Positions 23,830 through 32,592 of a stretch of DNA of 64,000 nt are shown one piece after another. Each line of letters starts with the position of its first letter. Position 1 is the first letter of the stretch. The stretch is from positions 1-64,000 of the forward strand of contig DZAY01000008.1 of NCBI GenBank assembly GCA_022729735.1, read 5' to 3'. The stretch comes from Helicobacter cetorum (GTDB lineage Bacteria; Campylobacterota; Campylobacteria; Campylobacterales; DZAY01). The notes under the pieces were generated by a model. It saw only the letters and a list, made by a program, of their open reading frames with translations, was not told the DNA's origin and did not search any database. The position numbers and the translations under genes were made by a program.

Positions 23830-25350
23830 ATGTCAATTATAAATATTCCAGAGTTAAGAGATATAGATTTAGAGCCATTTTGGATAGAAGAGTGTGATGT
23901 AAAATTGGCTCTTAAATATTACACACTCTTTTCAAAAGTAAATGATGAAGTGGTAATTGTTACAAATTTAGAACATTTGAGTGAAGCTTTAAGTTTTATT
24001 CCAAAATATAATTTACCATACAAATTTTATTTAATAGATGACAATCTATTCGAGCGACTTTATCATAAATTTTTGGAGATAAAAACAGATAGTGAAATTG
24101 GCTCACTTACTCAAGATAGTGTAGAGAGTGAAGATGAGTTTGAACTAAGCGATTTTCTAAAAGTTTCACAAGATTTATTAACCACAGAAGATGCAGCACC
24201 AATTATAAAACTTGTAAATGCACTATTTTATCAAGCAATCAAAAAGAGAGCTAGTGATATTCATATTGAACCACATGATAAAAAAGGTGAAATTAGATAT
24301 AGAGTTGATGGTGCATTAGTAAAACATATGGATATTGAAAAAAATATATTTTCACTTGTTGTAAGTAGGATAAAAGTTATCTCAAATCTTGATATTTCTG
24401 AGCGAAGAATTCCTCAAGATGGACGAACAGCAATTAAAATTGCAGGTAAAAATTTAGATGTTAGGGTATCAATTTTGCCGACATATTATGGTGAGAGAGT
24501 TGTTATGAGGATACTTATGCAGAGTGATGATATTCCACAACTTCCACAATTAGGCTTTTCAGAAGAGTTAAATGATAGATTTAAAGAGCTTTTAAAACAC
24601 TCTCATGGAATGATTTTAGTAACTGGACCAACTGGTAGTGGAAAATCTACAACTCTTCACTCATTTCTTCAAAACATTTCAACTCCAGATAAAAATATTA
24701 TAACAGTTGAAGACCCTGTTGAATATAATGCACATAATATTAATCAAGTTCAAACTCATGAAAAAATAGGACTATCTTTTTCAGCAGCTTTGCGAAGTAT
24801 TTTAAGACAAGACCCAGATGTAATTATGGTTGGTGAAATTCGAGATAAAGAGACTGCGAAAATTGCTGTTCAAGCTGCTTTAACTGGACACTTAATGCTC
24901 TCAACTCTTCACACAAATACAGCAACTGGTGCTGTTACAAGGCTTGTAGATATGGGAGTTGAAGAGTATTTAATTGCAAGTTCATTGCTTGGTGCTTTGG
25001 CTCAAAGACTTGTAAGAAAGCTATGTCCTCATTGTAAAGAAGAAAATTTTGATGCAGAAGATTTTTTAGAAGAGTTTGAATTACCATTAAATAGTGTAAT
25101 TTATAAAGCAAAGGGTTGCAATAAATGCTCTTTTACAGGTTATATGGGAAGAAAAGCGATAGGTGAGCTATTTTTGATTGATAATGATGTAAAAACTGTT
25201 TTAAAACATACAACAAATGACCATGAAATTAGAGATTTTATGATTAAAAATAAAGATTTTAAAACTTTAAAACATCAACTAAAAGATATGATAGTAAGTG
25301 GTGATACATCTATTGAAGAAGCAATTAGAGTTGGTTTAAAAGATGAGTAA
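23830..25350 (+). CDS. gspE: Type II secretion/type IV pilus assembly ATPase (GspE/PilB family)
   Basis: A 506 aa secretion ATPase. After an N-terminal domain, the core has ASDIHIEPHD and RYRVDGALV (about 141-164), Walker A GPTGSGKST at 266-274, the Asp box EDPVEY, Walker B DVIMVGEIRD (330-339), the His box STLHTNTA, and a four-cysteine zinc site (CPHC at 399-402, CNKC at 430-433). This is the GspE/PilB hexameric motor type that powers pseudopilus or pilus assembly. No other type II or type IV component lies in the window, so the symbol is tentative. It is 16 bp after the Ser-rich gene and overlaps metH by 8 bp. Confidence 0.88.
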   Translation: MSIINIPELRDIDLEPFWIEECDVKLALKYYTLFSKVNDEVVIVTNLEHLSEALSFIPKYNLPYKFYLIDDNLFERLYHKFLEIKTDSEIGSLTQDSVESEDEFELSDFLKVSQDLLTTEDAAPIIKLVNALFYQAIKKRASDIHIEPHDKKGEIRYRVDGALVKHMDIEKNIFSLVVSRIKVISNLDISERRIPQDGRTAIKIAGKNLDVRVSILPTYYGERVVMRILMQSDDIPQLPQLGFSEELNDRFKELLKHSHGMILVTGPTGSGKSTTLHSFLQNISTPDKNIITVEDPVEYNAHNINQVQTHEKIGLSFSAALRSILRQDPDVIMVGEIRDKETAKIAVQAALTGHLMLSTLHTNTATGAVTRLVDMGVEEYLIASSLLGALAQRLVRKLCPHCKEENFDAEDFLEEFELPLNSVIYKAKGCNKCSFTGYMGRKAIGELFLIDNDVKTVLKHTTNDHEIRDFMIKNKDFKTLKHQLKDMIVSGDTSIEEAIRVGLKDE

Positions 25351-28300
25351 AATAGCAGAGTTAATTAAGCAAAAAGTTTTAGTTTTAGATGGAGCAATGG
25401 GAACTCAAATTCAGAGTTTTTCTATTCGCGAAGATGTTTGGAATGGAAAAAATGGTTGCAATGAGTATCTGAATTTAGTTTCGCCTGATATTATAAAACG
25501 AATTTACAACTCATATCTAATGGCTGGAGCTGATATTATAAAAACCAACACATTTGGCTCTATGGATTGGGTTTTAGAAGAGTATGAGTTAGAAAGTGAA
25601 GCTTATAATTTAAGTTTTTTAGGTGCAAAATTAGCAAAAGAAGCAGTAAATGAGTATCTAAAAAATGGAGATATTAGATTTGTAGCTGGTTCCATTGGGC
25701 CAGGGACTAAACTTCCATCATTGGGACATATCCATTATGATAAAATGTATAGTGGTTATAAAGAGATGGCAATTGGATTAATTGATGGTGGAGTTGATAT
25801 ATTTCTAATTGAAACAGCTCAAGACCCACTACAAATAAAAGTAGCAATTCATGCATTGAATGATGCGAGTCTCGCTAAAAATGTATCAATTCCTATTATG
25901 GTTTCAGTGACAATAGAGCTTCAAGGCTCAATGTTGATTGGAACAGATGCACAAACCATAGCTACGATTTTAGAGCCTTTTAATATATTATCACTTGGAT
26001 TTAATTGTGGAACTGGGCCAAAAGAGGTTGAACGACATGTAAAAATCTTGAGTGAAGTTTCAAAGTTTCCAATTAGTATTCACTCAAATGCTGGACTTCC
26101 ACAAAATCGTGGAGGTTATACATTTTATCCTATGCATCCTGAAGAGTTTAGTCTTTTACAAGAGAATTTTTTAAATTATGATGGAGTTGCACTTTTAGGT
26201 GGTTGCTGTGGCACAACTCCACAACATATAAAAGCTCTAAAAGATAGAGTAAAAAATAGAGTTCCAAAACCTCCAAAAGGAAATACTCCAAAAGCTTTAG
26301 CTTCACTCTTTAACACATTTTCACTAAATCAAAATCCACCTCCACTGTTAGTTGGAGAGCGAACAAATGCAACTGGCTCAAAAGCTTTTAGAGATTTACT
26401 AATTGCTGAAGATTATGAAGGAACTTTAAGTGTTGCTCAAGAGCAAGTTAGAGTTGGCTCTCATATTTTAGATGTAAGTGTTGGATTTGCTGGAAGAGAT
26501 GAATTAAAAGATACAAAAGCTATTTTTGCACTCTATTCTCAAAAAATTGCACTTCCTTTAATGGTTGATAGCACCTCGCCAAAAGCGATAGTTGAAGCAT
26601 TGAAACTAATTGGTGGAAGAGCTATTATTAACTCTGTAAATTTTGAAGATGGAGAAGAAAAATTTGATGCGATTTGTCAAATTGCAAAACGGTATGGAAG
26701 CGCATTAGTCGCTCTCTGTATAGATGAAAAAGGAATGGCTAAAAGCATAGAAGATAAAATCAAAATAGCTAAACGAATTTATGAGAGAGCTACAAAATTG
26801 CATAAAATTGATAGTTCTGATTTAGTTTTTGACCTTTTGACTTTTACTGTTGGAAGTGGAGAAAAAGAGTATTTTGATTCTGCAATTAATACAATTGAAG
26901 GAATTAGAGAGTTAAAGCAAATGTATCCCGAAGTTGGCACAATTCTTGGAGTTTCTAATATCTCTTTTGGACTTAAAAAAGAAGCAAGAGAGTATCTGAA
27001 TTCTGTATTTTTATATCATTGTGTAAATGCAGGACTTACAAGTGCTATTATAAATGTAAAATCAATTATGCCTTACTCAAAAATGAAACCAGAAGATATA
27101 AAAGTATGTGAGGATTTACTATTTAATAAAAGAGAAGAGAGCGACCCACTTTTTACTTTTATTGCACACTTTAGCGACACGAAAACTATTATAAAAAATG
27201 ATGAAGTTTCTAACTTATCTACAAGAGAAAAAATTTATAAATATTTAGTTGATGGAAATCGTGATGGAATGCTTAAACTTTTGCCAATTGCAAAAGATGA
27301 GATAGAATCTGAAACTATTATAAATGATATTTTGATAAATGCTATGAAAGAGGTTGGTGAGCTATTTGGAAGTGGAAAAATGCAACTTCCATTTGTATTG
27401 CAATCGGCCGAAGTTATGAAAGCTTCTGTGGATTATCTAAATCCATTTCTACCAAAAAAAGATAATCAAAAAAAATCTACAATAGTTTTGGGAACAGTAA
27501 AAGGTGATGTGCATGATGTTGGTAAAAATTTAGTTGATATTATTCTTACAAATAATGGATTTAATGTAGTTAATATTGGAATTAAGGCTGATTTAGAAGA
27601 TTTTGTAAGGGAGTTAACAAATCACAATGCCGATGCGATTGGAATGAGTGGTTTATTAGTTAAATCTACACTTATTATGAAAGAAAATTTGATTGAACTT
27701 AAAAATCGTGGAATATCAACTCCAATTTTACTTGGTGGAGCTGCACTAAATAAGAAATTTGTAGATGAAGATTGTAGAAGTAGTTATGATGGGGCAATAT
27801 TTTATTGTAGAGATGCTTTTGATGGAATAGTTGCTATGAGTCGAATTACTAACAACAATTTAGATACAAATTTAGGTGAAAAAGTAGATGAGTATGAAAC
27901 TCCAAAGCTAAAAAAAGAGCATAGAGAAATAGATATGAATGAAGTAACTATGCCAAAACCAAAAGAGCCACTAACTCCTCCATTTTGGGGAAGAAGAGTT
28001 TTTAATGAGATAGATAAAGAGTTGGCATTTTCGTGGCTGAATCACAAAATTCTATTTAAACAGAGATGGGGTTATAGCTCAAAAGGAAAATCAAAAGATG
28101 AGTATGAAAAACAGCATAATGAGATAATTTTACCTCACTATGAACGACTTAAAAAACAGTTTATAGCAGAAGAGCTATTTCAACCAACTATAATTTATGG
28201 TTATTATCCAGCACACTCTAAAGATAGCGAACTTTTGATTTTTGATGAAAAGTTTGGATATTTAGATATTAATAGAAGAGATATTGATAAAAGTTTAAAA

Positions 28301-28792
28301 CCCACTATTAGATTTAAATTTCCAAGACAACAAAAAGTCCCTCATCGCTCAATTTCAGACTACTTTTTTAATAACTCTTTAGATGTAGTTGCTTTAAGTG
28401 TAGTAAGTTCTGGTAGTCGTTTGAGTGAATATGAAGCCGAACTTTTCAAAAATGGAAATTTTAGTGAATACTATTTAGTTCATGGATTAGGAGTTGAATT
28501 AGCTGAAGCTTTAGCTGAAATAGTGCATAAGCAAGTTAGAATTGAGCTTGGTATTACAAAAAATTATGAAGAAAGTATATTAAATGATGTCAGAATGAAT
28601 AGATATAGTGGTTGTAGATACTCATTTGGTTATCCTGCCTGTCCTGATTTAGAAGGGAATGTTGGGATTTTTGATTTACTAAAACCTGAAGAGTTTGGAA
28701 TAACTCTAAGCGAAAGTTTTCAGATTGTCCCAGAGCAATCAACTTCGGCAATCATTGTGCCACACTTTGATGCCATATATTATTCGATATAA
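25343..28792 (+). CDS. metH: Cobalamin-dependent methionine synthase
   Basis: MetH transfers a methyl group from 5-methyl-THF via cobalamin to homocysteine. The 1149 aa protein has all modules in order: homocysteine domain (VLDGAMGTQIQ; zinc ligands in LGFNCGTG and GGCCGTTPQH), the pterin domain beginning at LLVGERTNATGSKAFRDL, the cobalamin domain with the His-on ligand loop KGDVHDVGKNLVDIIL, and the C-terminal reactivation domain (VHGLGVELAEALAE, then RYSGCRYSFGYPACPD). It is about 80 residues shorter than the E. coli enzyme. It overlaps gspE by 8 bp and ends in a strong terminator. No cobalamin riboswitch is visible, consistent with its place inside an operon. Confidence 0.97.
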   Translation: MSKIAELIKQKVLVLDGAMGTQIQSFSIREDVWNGKNGCNEYLNLVSPDIIKRIYNSYLMAGADIIKTNTFGSMDWVLEEYELESEAYNLSFLGAKLAKEAVNEYLKNGDIRFVAGSIGPGTKLPSLGHIHYDKMYSGYKEMAIGLIDGGVDIFLIETAQDPLQIKVAIHALNDASLAKNVSIPIMVSVTIELQGSMLIGTDAQTIATILEPFNILSLGFNCGTGPKEVERHVKILSEVSKFPISIHSNAGLPQNRGGYTFYPMHPEEFSLLQENFLNYDGVALLGGCCGTTPQHIKALKDRVKNRVPKPPKGNTPKALASLFNTFSLNQNPPPLLVGERTNATGSKAFRDLLIAEDYEGTLSVAQEQVRVGSHILDVSVGFAGRDELKDTKAIFALYSQKIALPLMVDSTSPKAIVEALKLIGGRAIINSVNFEDGEEKFDAICQIAKRYGSALVALCIDEKGMAKSIEDKIKIAKRIYERATKLHKIDSSDLVFDLLTFTVGSGEKEYFDSAINTIEGIRELKQMYPEVGTILGVSNISFGLKKEAREYLNSVFLYHCVNAGLTSAIINVKSIMPYSKMKPEDIKVCEDLLFNKREESDPLFTFIAHFSDTKTIIKNDEVSNLSTREKIYKYLVDGNRDGMLKLLPIAKDEIESETIINDILINAMKEVGELFGSGKMQLPFVLQSAEVMKASVDYLNPFLPKKDNQKKSTIVLGTVKGDVHDVGKNLVDIILTNNGFNVVNIGIKADLEDFVRELTNHNADAIGMSGLLVKSTLIMKENLIELKNRGISTPILLGGAALNKKFVDEDCRSSYDGAIFYCRDAFDGIVAMSRITNNNLDTNLGEKVDEYETPKLKKEHREIDMNEVTMPKPKEPLTPPFWGRRVFNEIDKELAFSWLNHKILFKQRWGYSSKGKSKDEYEKQHNEIILPHYERLKKQFIAEELFQPTIIYGYYPAHSKDSELLIFDEKFGYLDINRRDIDKSLKPTIRFKFPRQQKVPHRSISDYFFNNSLDVVALSVVSSGSRLSEYEAELFKNGNFSEYYLVHGLGVELAEALAEIVHKQVRIELGITKNYEESILNDVRMNRYSGCRYSFGYPACPDLEGNVGIFDLLKPEEFGITLSESFQIVPEQSTSAIIVPHFDAIYYSI

Positions 28793-28793
28793 A

Positions 28794-28817
28794 AACCTAC
28801 TTCAAAAGAAGTAGGTT
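28794..28817. terminator. Bidirectional terminator between metH and the 96 aa gene
   Basis: AACCTACTTC-AAAA-GAAGTAGGTT is a perfect 10-bp stem with a 4-nt loop. It begins 1 bp after the metH stop, with four A before the left arm giving a T-run on the minus transcript, and its right arm touches the stop codon of the convergent gene. Confidence 0.8.
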
Positions 28818-29106
28818 AACAGACATCATCTTCACATTTGCAGATATTTAAAGCACAAAGTAGCTCTTCAAAATACTCTCCAGCTTCTCTATCATAATCA
28901 TCAAAAAATTCAATCGAATACTCACCACTTCCATTTTCATGTTCGCTTACATCAATGCTTGGTTCAATTGAGTATTTGCCACTCTTTTTAATAGCATCAA
29001 CTGCTACATCTATACTATTTTTAACCTCACTATAAGCATACTCCAAAACCAACTGTGCATATCGCTCTTCCATTAAATGGTGAGCTTTTATTAGTGTGCA
29101 ACTCAT
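28816..29106 (-). CDS. Small Cys-tailed unknown protein
   Basis: A 96 aa acidic protein, not recognised. A helical N-terminus (AHHLMEERYAQLVLEYAYSEVKN) is followed by two strand-like repeats with similar wording (GKYSIEPSIDVSEHE, GEYSIEFFDDYDRE) and a helix ending with four cysteines in the last 13 residues (CALNICKCEDDVC), a possible metal or disulphide site. No signal peptide. It starts 27 bp upstream of radA's minus-strand end, i.e. follows radA, so it is probably the last gene of the tlpA-ftsY-radA operon. GGAG and AAGG lie before its ATG. Confidence 0.6.
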   Translation of the reverse strand: MSCTLIKAHHLMEERYAQLVLEYAYSEVKNSIDVAVDAIKKSGKYSIEPSIDVSEHENGSGEYSIEFFDDYDREAGEYFEELLCALNICKCEDDVC

Positions 29107-29132
29107 AAACCTTTTTTCTCCTTTAAATTAAA

Positions 29133-30467
29133 TTACATCCAATCTATAATTTTTGAAACTTCCAAAACTTCATAACATTTCATACCTAAACTCTCTTCAT
29201 TTGTGCTTTTTTTAGCAACTATAGCTTTTGATATTCCTTGAGATTTTGCCTCTTTTAATCTATTATCAAGACTAAAAACATCTCTAATATCGCCACTCAA
29301 AGTTACTTCACCTAAAAATATTGTATCTTTTGCAACTACTCTATTTCTAAAACTTGAAATAATAGATGCCACTATTGCCAAATCTGCACCTGTTTCGCTG
29401 ATTTTTATTCCACCTGCAATATTTATAAATACATCATATTGATTAAAAGGAAGCTCCAATTTTTTTTCTAAAAGTGCCAAAAGCATAGTTAATCTATTAC
29501 TATCAAATCCAGTTGCACTTCGCTTTGGATTTGGATAACTAGTCTCTGTTACAAGAGCTTGAACTTCTAAAATCAAAGCTCTACTACCTTCCATAATTAC
29601 AGTTAATACTGAACCTGATTGTGGATTTTTATTAAAAAATTTAGATGTTATATTTTTAGCACTAATTAATCCATTTTTTGTCATTTCAAATATTCCAATC
29701 TCACTTGTAGAACCAAATCTATTCTTAAATCCTCTAAGCATTCTAAGCTCTCTTGAGCTATCACCTTCAAAATATAAAACAGTATCAACCATATGCTCCA
29801 ATACTCGAGGTCCTGCGATTGAGCCATCTTTTGTAATATGTCCTATTATGAAAATTGCAATTTTTTTATCTTTTGCAATTCGCATAAGCTCAAATGTTAT
29901 CTCTCTAACTTGTGAGACACTTCCTGGAGCTGAAGTTATACTTTCTGAATATATTGTCTGAATTGAGTCAATAATTGCCACTTCAAATTTATCAAATAGT
30001 GTCTCTTTTATAATTGATAGTTTTATTTCTGGTAAAAGATATAAGTTTGGACTTAAAGAGTCTATTCTTTGAGCTCTAAGTTTTATCTGTCCTGCTGATT
30101 CTTCAGCACTTACATAGAGAACTTTTTTACCACTTTTAGCTAAATTTCCTGCAATTTTTAGAAGTAGTGTAGATTTGCCAACTCCTGGATTTCCGCCAAT
30201 TAGAGTTAAGCTTGAAGGAACTATTCCACCACCTAAAATTAAATCAAACTCTTCATCAAAAGAGCTAAATCTAATAATATCATCTTCATCAATTTCTGTG
30301 ATGGGTTTAGCTTTTATATTAAAATCTGTGGAGTTAGAACTTTTTTCATATTTAGAAATTTCTACAAAGCTATCCCAACTATCACAATTTGGACATTTGC
30401 CAATCCATTTAGAGCTAACAAAACCACAACTTTGACACTCATATGTTGGATTACTTTTTTTTGCCAA
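29133..30467 (-). CDS. radA: DNA repair protein RadA (Sms)
   Basis: RadA is a RecA-like, DnaB-type helicase helping branch migration in recombination repair. The 444 aa protein has the N-terminal zinc finger (CQSCGFVSSKWIGKCPNC), Walker A GGNPGVGKST near residue 92, the RadA-specific KNRFGSTSEIG motif, and a C-terminal Lon-like domain (GGIKISETGADLAIVASIISS). Start is TTG 30467, with AAAGAG six bases upstream; it lies 2 bp after the ftsY stop, so it is translated from the same message. Confidence 0.96.
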   Translation of the reverse strand: MAKKSNPTYECQSCGFVSSKWIGKCPNCDSWDSFVEISKYEKSSNSTDFNIKAKPITEIDEDDIIRFSSFDEEFDLILGGGIVPSSLTLIGGNPGVGKSTLLLKIAGNLAKSGKKVLYVSAEESAGQIKLRAQRIDSLSPNLYLLPEIKLSIIKETLFDKFEVAIIDSIQTIYSESITSAPGSVSQVREITFELMRIAKDKKIAIFIIGHITKDGSIAGPRVLEHMVDTVLYFEGDSSRELRMLRGFKNRFGSTSEIGIFEMTKNGLISAKNITSKFFNKNPQSGSVLTVIMEGSRALILEVQALVTETSYPNPKRSATGFDSNRLTMLLALLEKKLELPFNQYDVFINIAGGIKISETGADLAIVASIISSFRNRVVAKDTIFLGEVTLSGDIRDVFSLDNRLKEAKSQGISKAIVAKKSTNEESLGMKCYEVLEVSKIIDWM

Positions 30468-30469
30468 GC

Positions 30470-31342
30470 TTAACTCTTTGTAGTAAATATCTCATCTAAA
30501 ATTGTATCAATATACTCTTTTGGCTCAAATGGAATTAAATCATCCTCTTTTTCACCCATACCAATATATAAAATAGGAACTTTTAAGTTTCTTGCAATAC
30601 TAAAAATTGCTCCACCTTTTGAAGTTCCATCAAGTTTTGTAATAATAATTCCATCGATTCCAACCATATCATGAAATGCTTTTGCTTGAGCAATTGCTGA
30701 ATTTCCTTGAGTTCCATCAATTATTAAAATCTTTCTATGTGGGCTATTCTCTTTTGCTTTTTGACAAACTTTAACAATTTTTTTCAACTCATTTGATAAA
30801 TTAACTTGATTGTGAAGTCTTCCAGCTGTATCAATTATTACTTTATCATAATTTTTTGCAATGGCTGAAGCGATTGTATCATAAGCTATGGCTGAAGGGT
30901 CGTGACCTTGTTGAGTATAGATTATTGGAACATCTAACTTTTCTGCCCATTTTTTTAACTGCTCAATAGCTGCGGCTCTAAACGTATCTCCTGCACCAAG
31001 TATTACTTTTTTATTCTCATTTTTGTATAGTTTTGTAAGTTTTGCTATTGTTGTAGTCTTTCCTGCACCATTTACACCAATAATTAGCTCTACAAAAGGT
31101 TTCTCATCTTCGTTTTTACTATTTTCTACTTCTGTAAATAGTTCTAAAAGAAGTGGTTGAAGTTTATTATAAGTTACAGATTGAGGAAGTTTAGAAATCA
31201 ATTCTTCAACAACATCATACTCTACATCAGAAGCAATTAAAATCTCTTCAATTAAATCTCTATCAACTCTCTCATCTCGTTTTGTAATCTCTTTGATTTT
31301 TTGGATAGTCTTTTCTAAACCTTTTTTAAATAATCCAAACAT
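30470..31342 (-). CDS. ftsY: Signal recognition particle receptor FtsY
   Basis: FtsY is the SRP receptor GTPase that delivers nascent membrane proteins to the translocon. The 290 aa protein lacks the long acidic A domain and has the N domain followed by the G domain: GVNGAGKTTTIAKL (P-loop), ILGAGDTFRAAAIEQLKKWA, IDTAGRLHNQ, ITKLDGTSKGGAIFSI and the terminal IGMGEKEDDLIPF. ATG 31342 shares its A with the stop TGA of the upstream thioredoxin gene; a TTG one codon earlier is less likely. Confidence 0.96.
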   Translation of the reverse strand: MFGLFKKGLEKTIQKIKEITKRDERVDRDLIEEILIASDVEYDVVEELISKLPQSVTYNKLQPLLLELFTEVENSKNEDEKPFVELIIGVNGAGKTTTIAKLTKLYKNENKKVILGAGDTFRAAAIEQLKKWAEKLDVPIIYTQQGHDPSAIAYDTIASAIAKNYDKVIIDTAGRLHNQVNLSNELKKIVKVCQKAKENSPHRKILIIDGTQGNSAIAQAKAFHDMVGIDGIIITKLDGTSKGGAIFSIARNLKVPILYIGMGEKEDDLIPFEPKEYIDTILDEIFTTKS

Positions 31343-31914
31343 CAATTTTTACCCAAAATCTTTTTTAAATCTAACTCCAACATCTCTTCAGGCACAGCAC
31401 CTACATAGTGTCTTGCATAGTTTCCATCTTTATCATACAAAAGCATAAAAGGAATAGTTTTTACTCCACCAATCGCCTTTGCCAACTCTACATTATCACT
31501 TCCATTTGCAACAATATAATTTATTCCATACTCTTCCATAAATGTTTTAAGAGTTGCACTATCTTTATTCTCTTCCATAAGAATTGACACTACTAAAAAA
31601 TCATCTTTATAATTTTTTTGAAGATTTATTAAGTGTGGAATTTCAGCTTTGCAAGGCGGACACCAAGTTGCAAAAAATACCATCAAAATAGCCTTGTTTT
31701 CAACTCCATCAATTTTGAAATTTCTATCTTTCTGTCTCAAAGTATAACTATTAGAAGACAATTCATCTTTTAAAATAAACTCACTCTTTTTGACTTCAGC
31801 AATCTGTTCGCTACTAATTTTTGCACCACTCTCACTTTTTGGACTTTCGCTTTTTTTCTCTTCACAACCAATAAAAAAGAGAATAGTTATAAATAGTAAT
31901 ATTTTTAATCTCAC
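31342..31914 (-). CDS. TlpA/ResA-type thioredoxin lipoprotein
   Basis: A 190 aa exported lipoprotein. The signal peptide ends in the lipobox FFIGC, followed by a charged linker and a thioredoxin-fold domain with the redox motif FATWCPPCKAEIPHL and the cis-proline region VKTIPFMLLYDKDG. Such proteins reduce disulphides in the periplasm, often for cytochrome c maturation or in disulphide repair. No cytochrome gene is adjacent, but a CcsBA assembly protein is encoded elsewhere in the window. Start is GTG 31914 with AGAGGA 8 bp upstream. First gene of a leftward operon with ftsY and radA, divergent from the 5-FCL gene. Confidence 0.88.
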   Translation of the reverse strand: MRLKILLFITILFFIGCEEKKSESPKSESGAKISSEQIAEVKKSEFILKDELSSNSYTLRQKDRNFKIDGVENKAILMVFFATWCPPCKAEIPHLINLQKNYKDDFLVVSILMEENKDSATLKTFMEEYGINYIVANGSDNVELAKAIGGVKTIPFMLLYDKDGNYARHYVGAVPEEMLELDLKKILGKN

Positions 31915-31968
31915 TCTATTAATCCTCTCGATAAAATGGCAATAATTATATTAGAACAAGGCTTAAAG

Positions 31969-32592
31969 ATGGTAGTAATAGATGTAAATAGTAAGGTTGA
32001 GTTTAGAAAAGTGGCAAAAGAGTTACTAAATATTGAGTCAAAACGAAACAAACTATTAAAAGATAAATTAGCACAAAAACGGTTATTAAAACTTTTAAAA
32101 TATTTAAATTCAAAAAAGATACTTTTTTATATTCCATTAAATAGTGAAGTTGATATTATGCCTCTTATTAAGTTATATAGAACAAAAAGAGAAGTGGAAG
32201 TTTTTGTTCCATTTATGGAAAGTGTTAGTTTCAAAATGGTAAAATTCTCACTGCCACTTTTGTTAAAAAATTTTGGAATTAAAGAACCAACAAATTCCCT
32301 ATTTAATCTCTCAAAAATAGACACAGCTGTAATCCCTATTTTAGGAGTAGATATGGATTATAAAAGAGTCGGATTTGGAAAAGGCATGTATGATAGATTT
32401 TTTTCTAAATTAAAAATAAAACCAGTTAAAATTTTTATACAGCTAAAGGGGTGTTTCACTCCAAATAAAATAACAGATAGTTATGATATAAATGCTAACT
32501 ATCTAATTACTCCTAATGAAACATTAAAAATAGAAAGAGGTATGAGGTATGTTAATAGAGTTACTAATAGGAGGTGGAGTATCAATAATTAG
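31969..32592 (+). CDS. 5-formyltetrahydrofolate cyclo-ligase family protein
   Basis: A 207 aa protein of the 5-FCL family, which converts 5-formyl-THF to 5,10-methenyl-THF with ATP. Supporting motifs are the N-terminal KVEFRKVAKELL helix, ILFYIPLNSEVDIMPLI (a family-typical Y-P-x-x-x-E phrase), and the C-terminal VPILGVD-like phrase plus RVGFGKGMYDRFF, the hallmark G-x-G-K-G-x-Y-D motif. ATG 31936 is open but lacks a ribosome site; ATG 31969 has AAGG 7 bp upstream and is used. Its end overlaps rny by 44 bp in another frame. Confidence 0.85.
   Translation: MVVIDVNSKVEFRKVAKELLNIESKRNKLLKDKLAQKRLLKLLKYLNSKKILFYIPLNSEVDIMPLIKLYRTKREVEVFVPFMESVSFKMVKFSLPLLLKNFGIKEPTNSLFNLSKIDTAVIPILGVDMDYKRVGFGKGMYDRFFSKLKIKPVKIFIQLKGCFTPNKITDSYDINANYLITPNETLKIERGMRYVNRVTNRRWSINN

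Noticed and set aside
25200-25343. Cobalamin riboswitch or SAM-responsive leader before metH
   Set aside because: metH starts 8 bp inside gspE; there is no leader region to hold a riboswitch.
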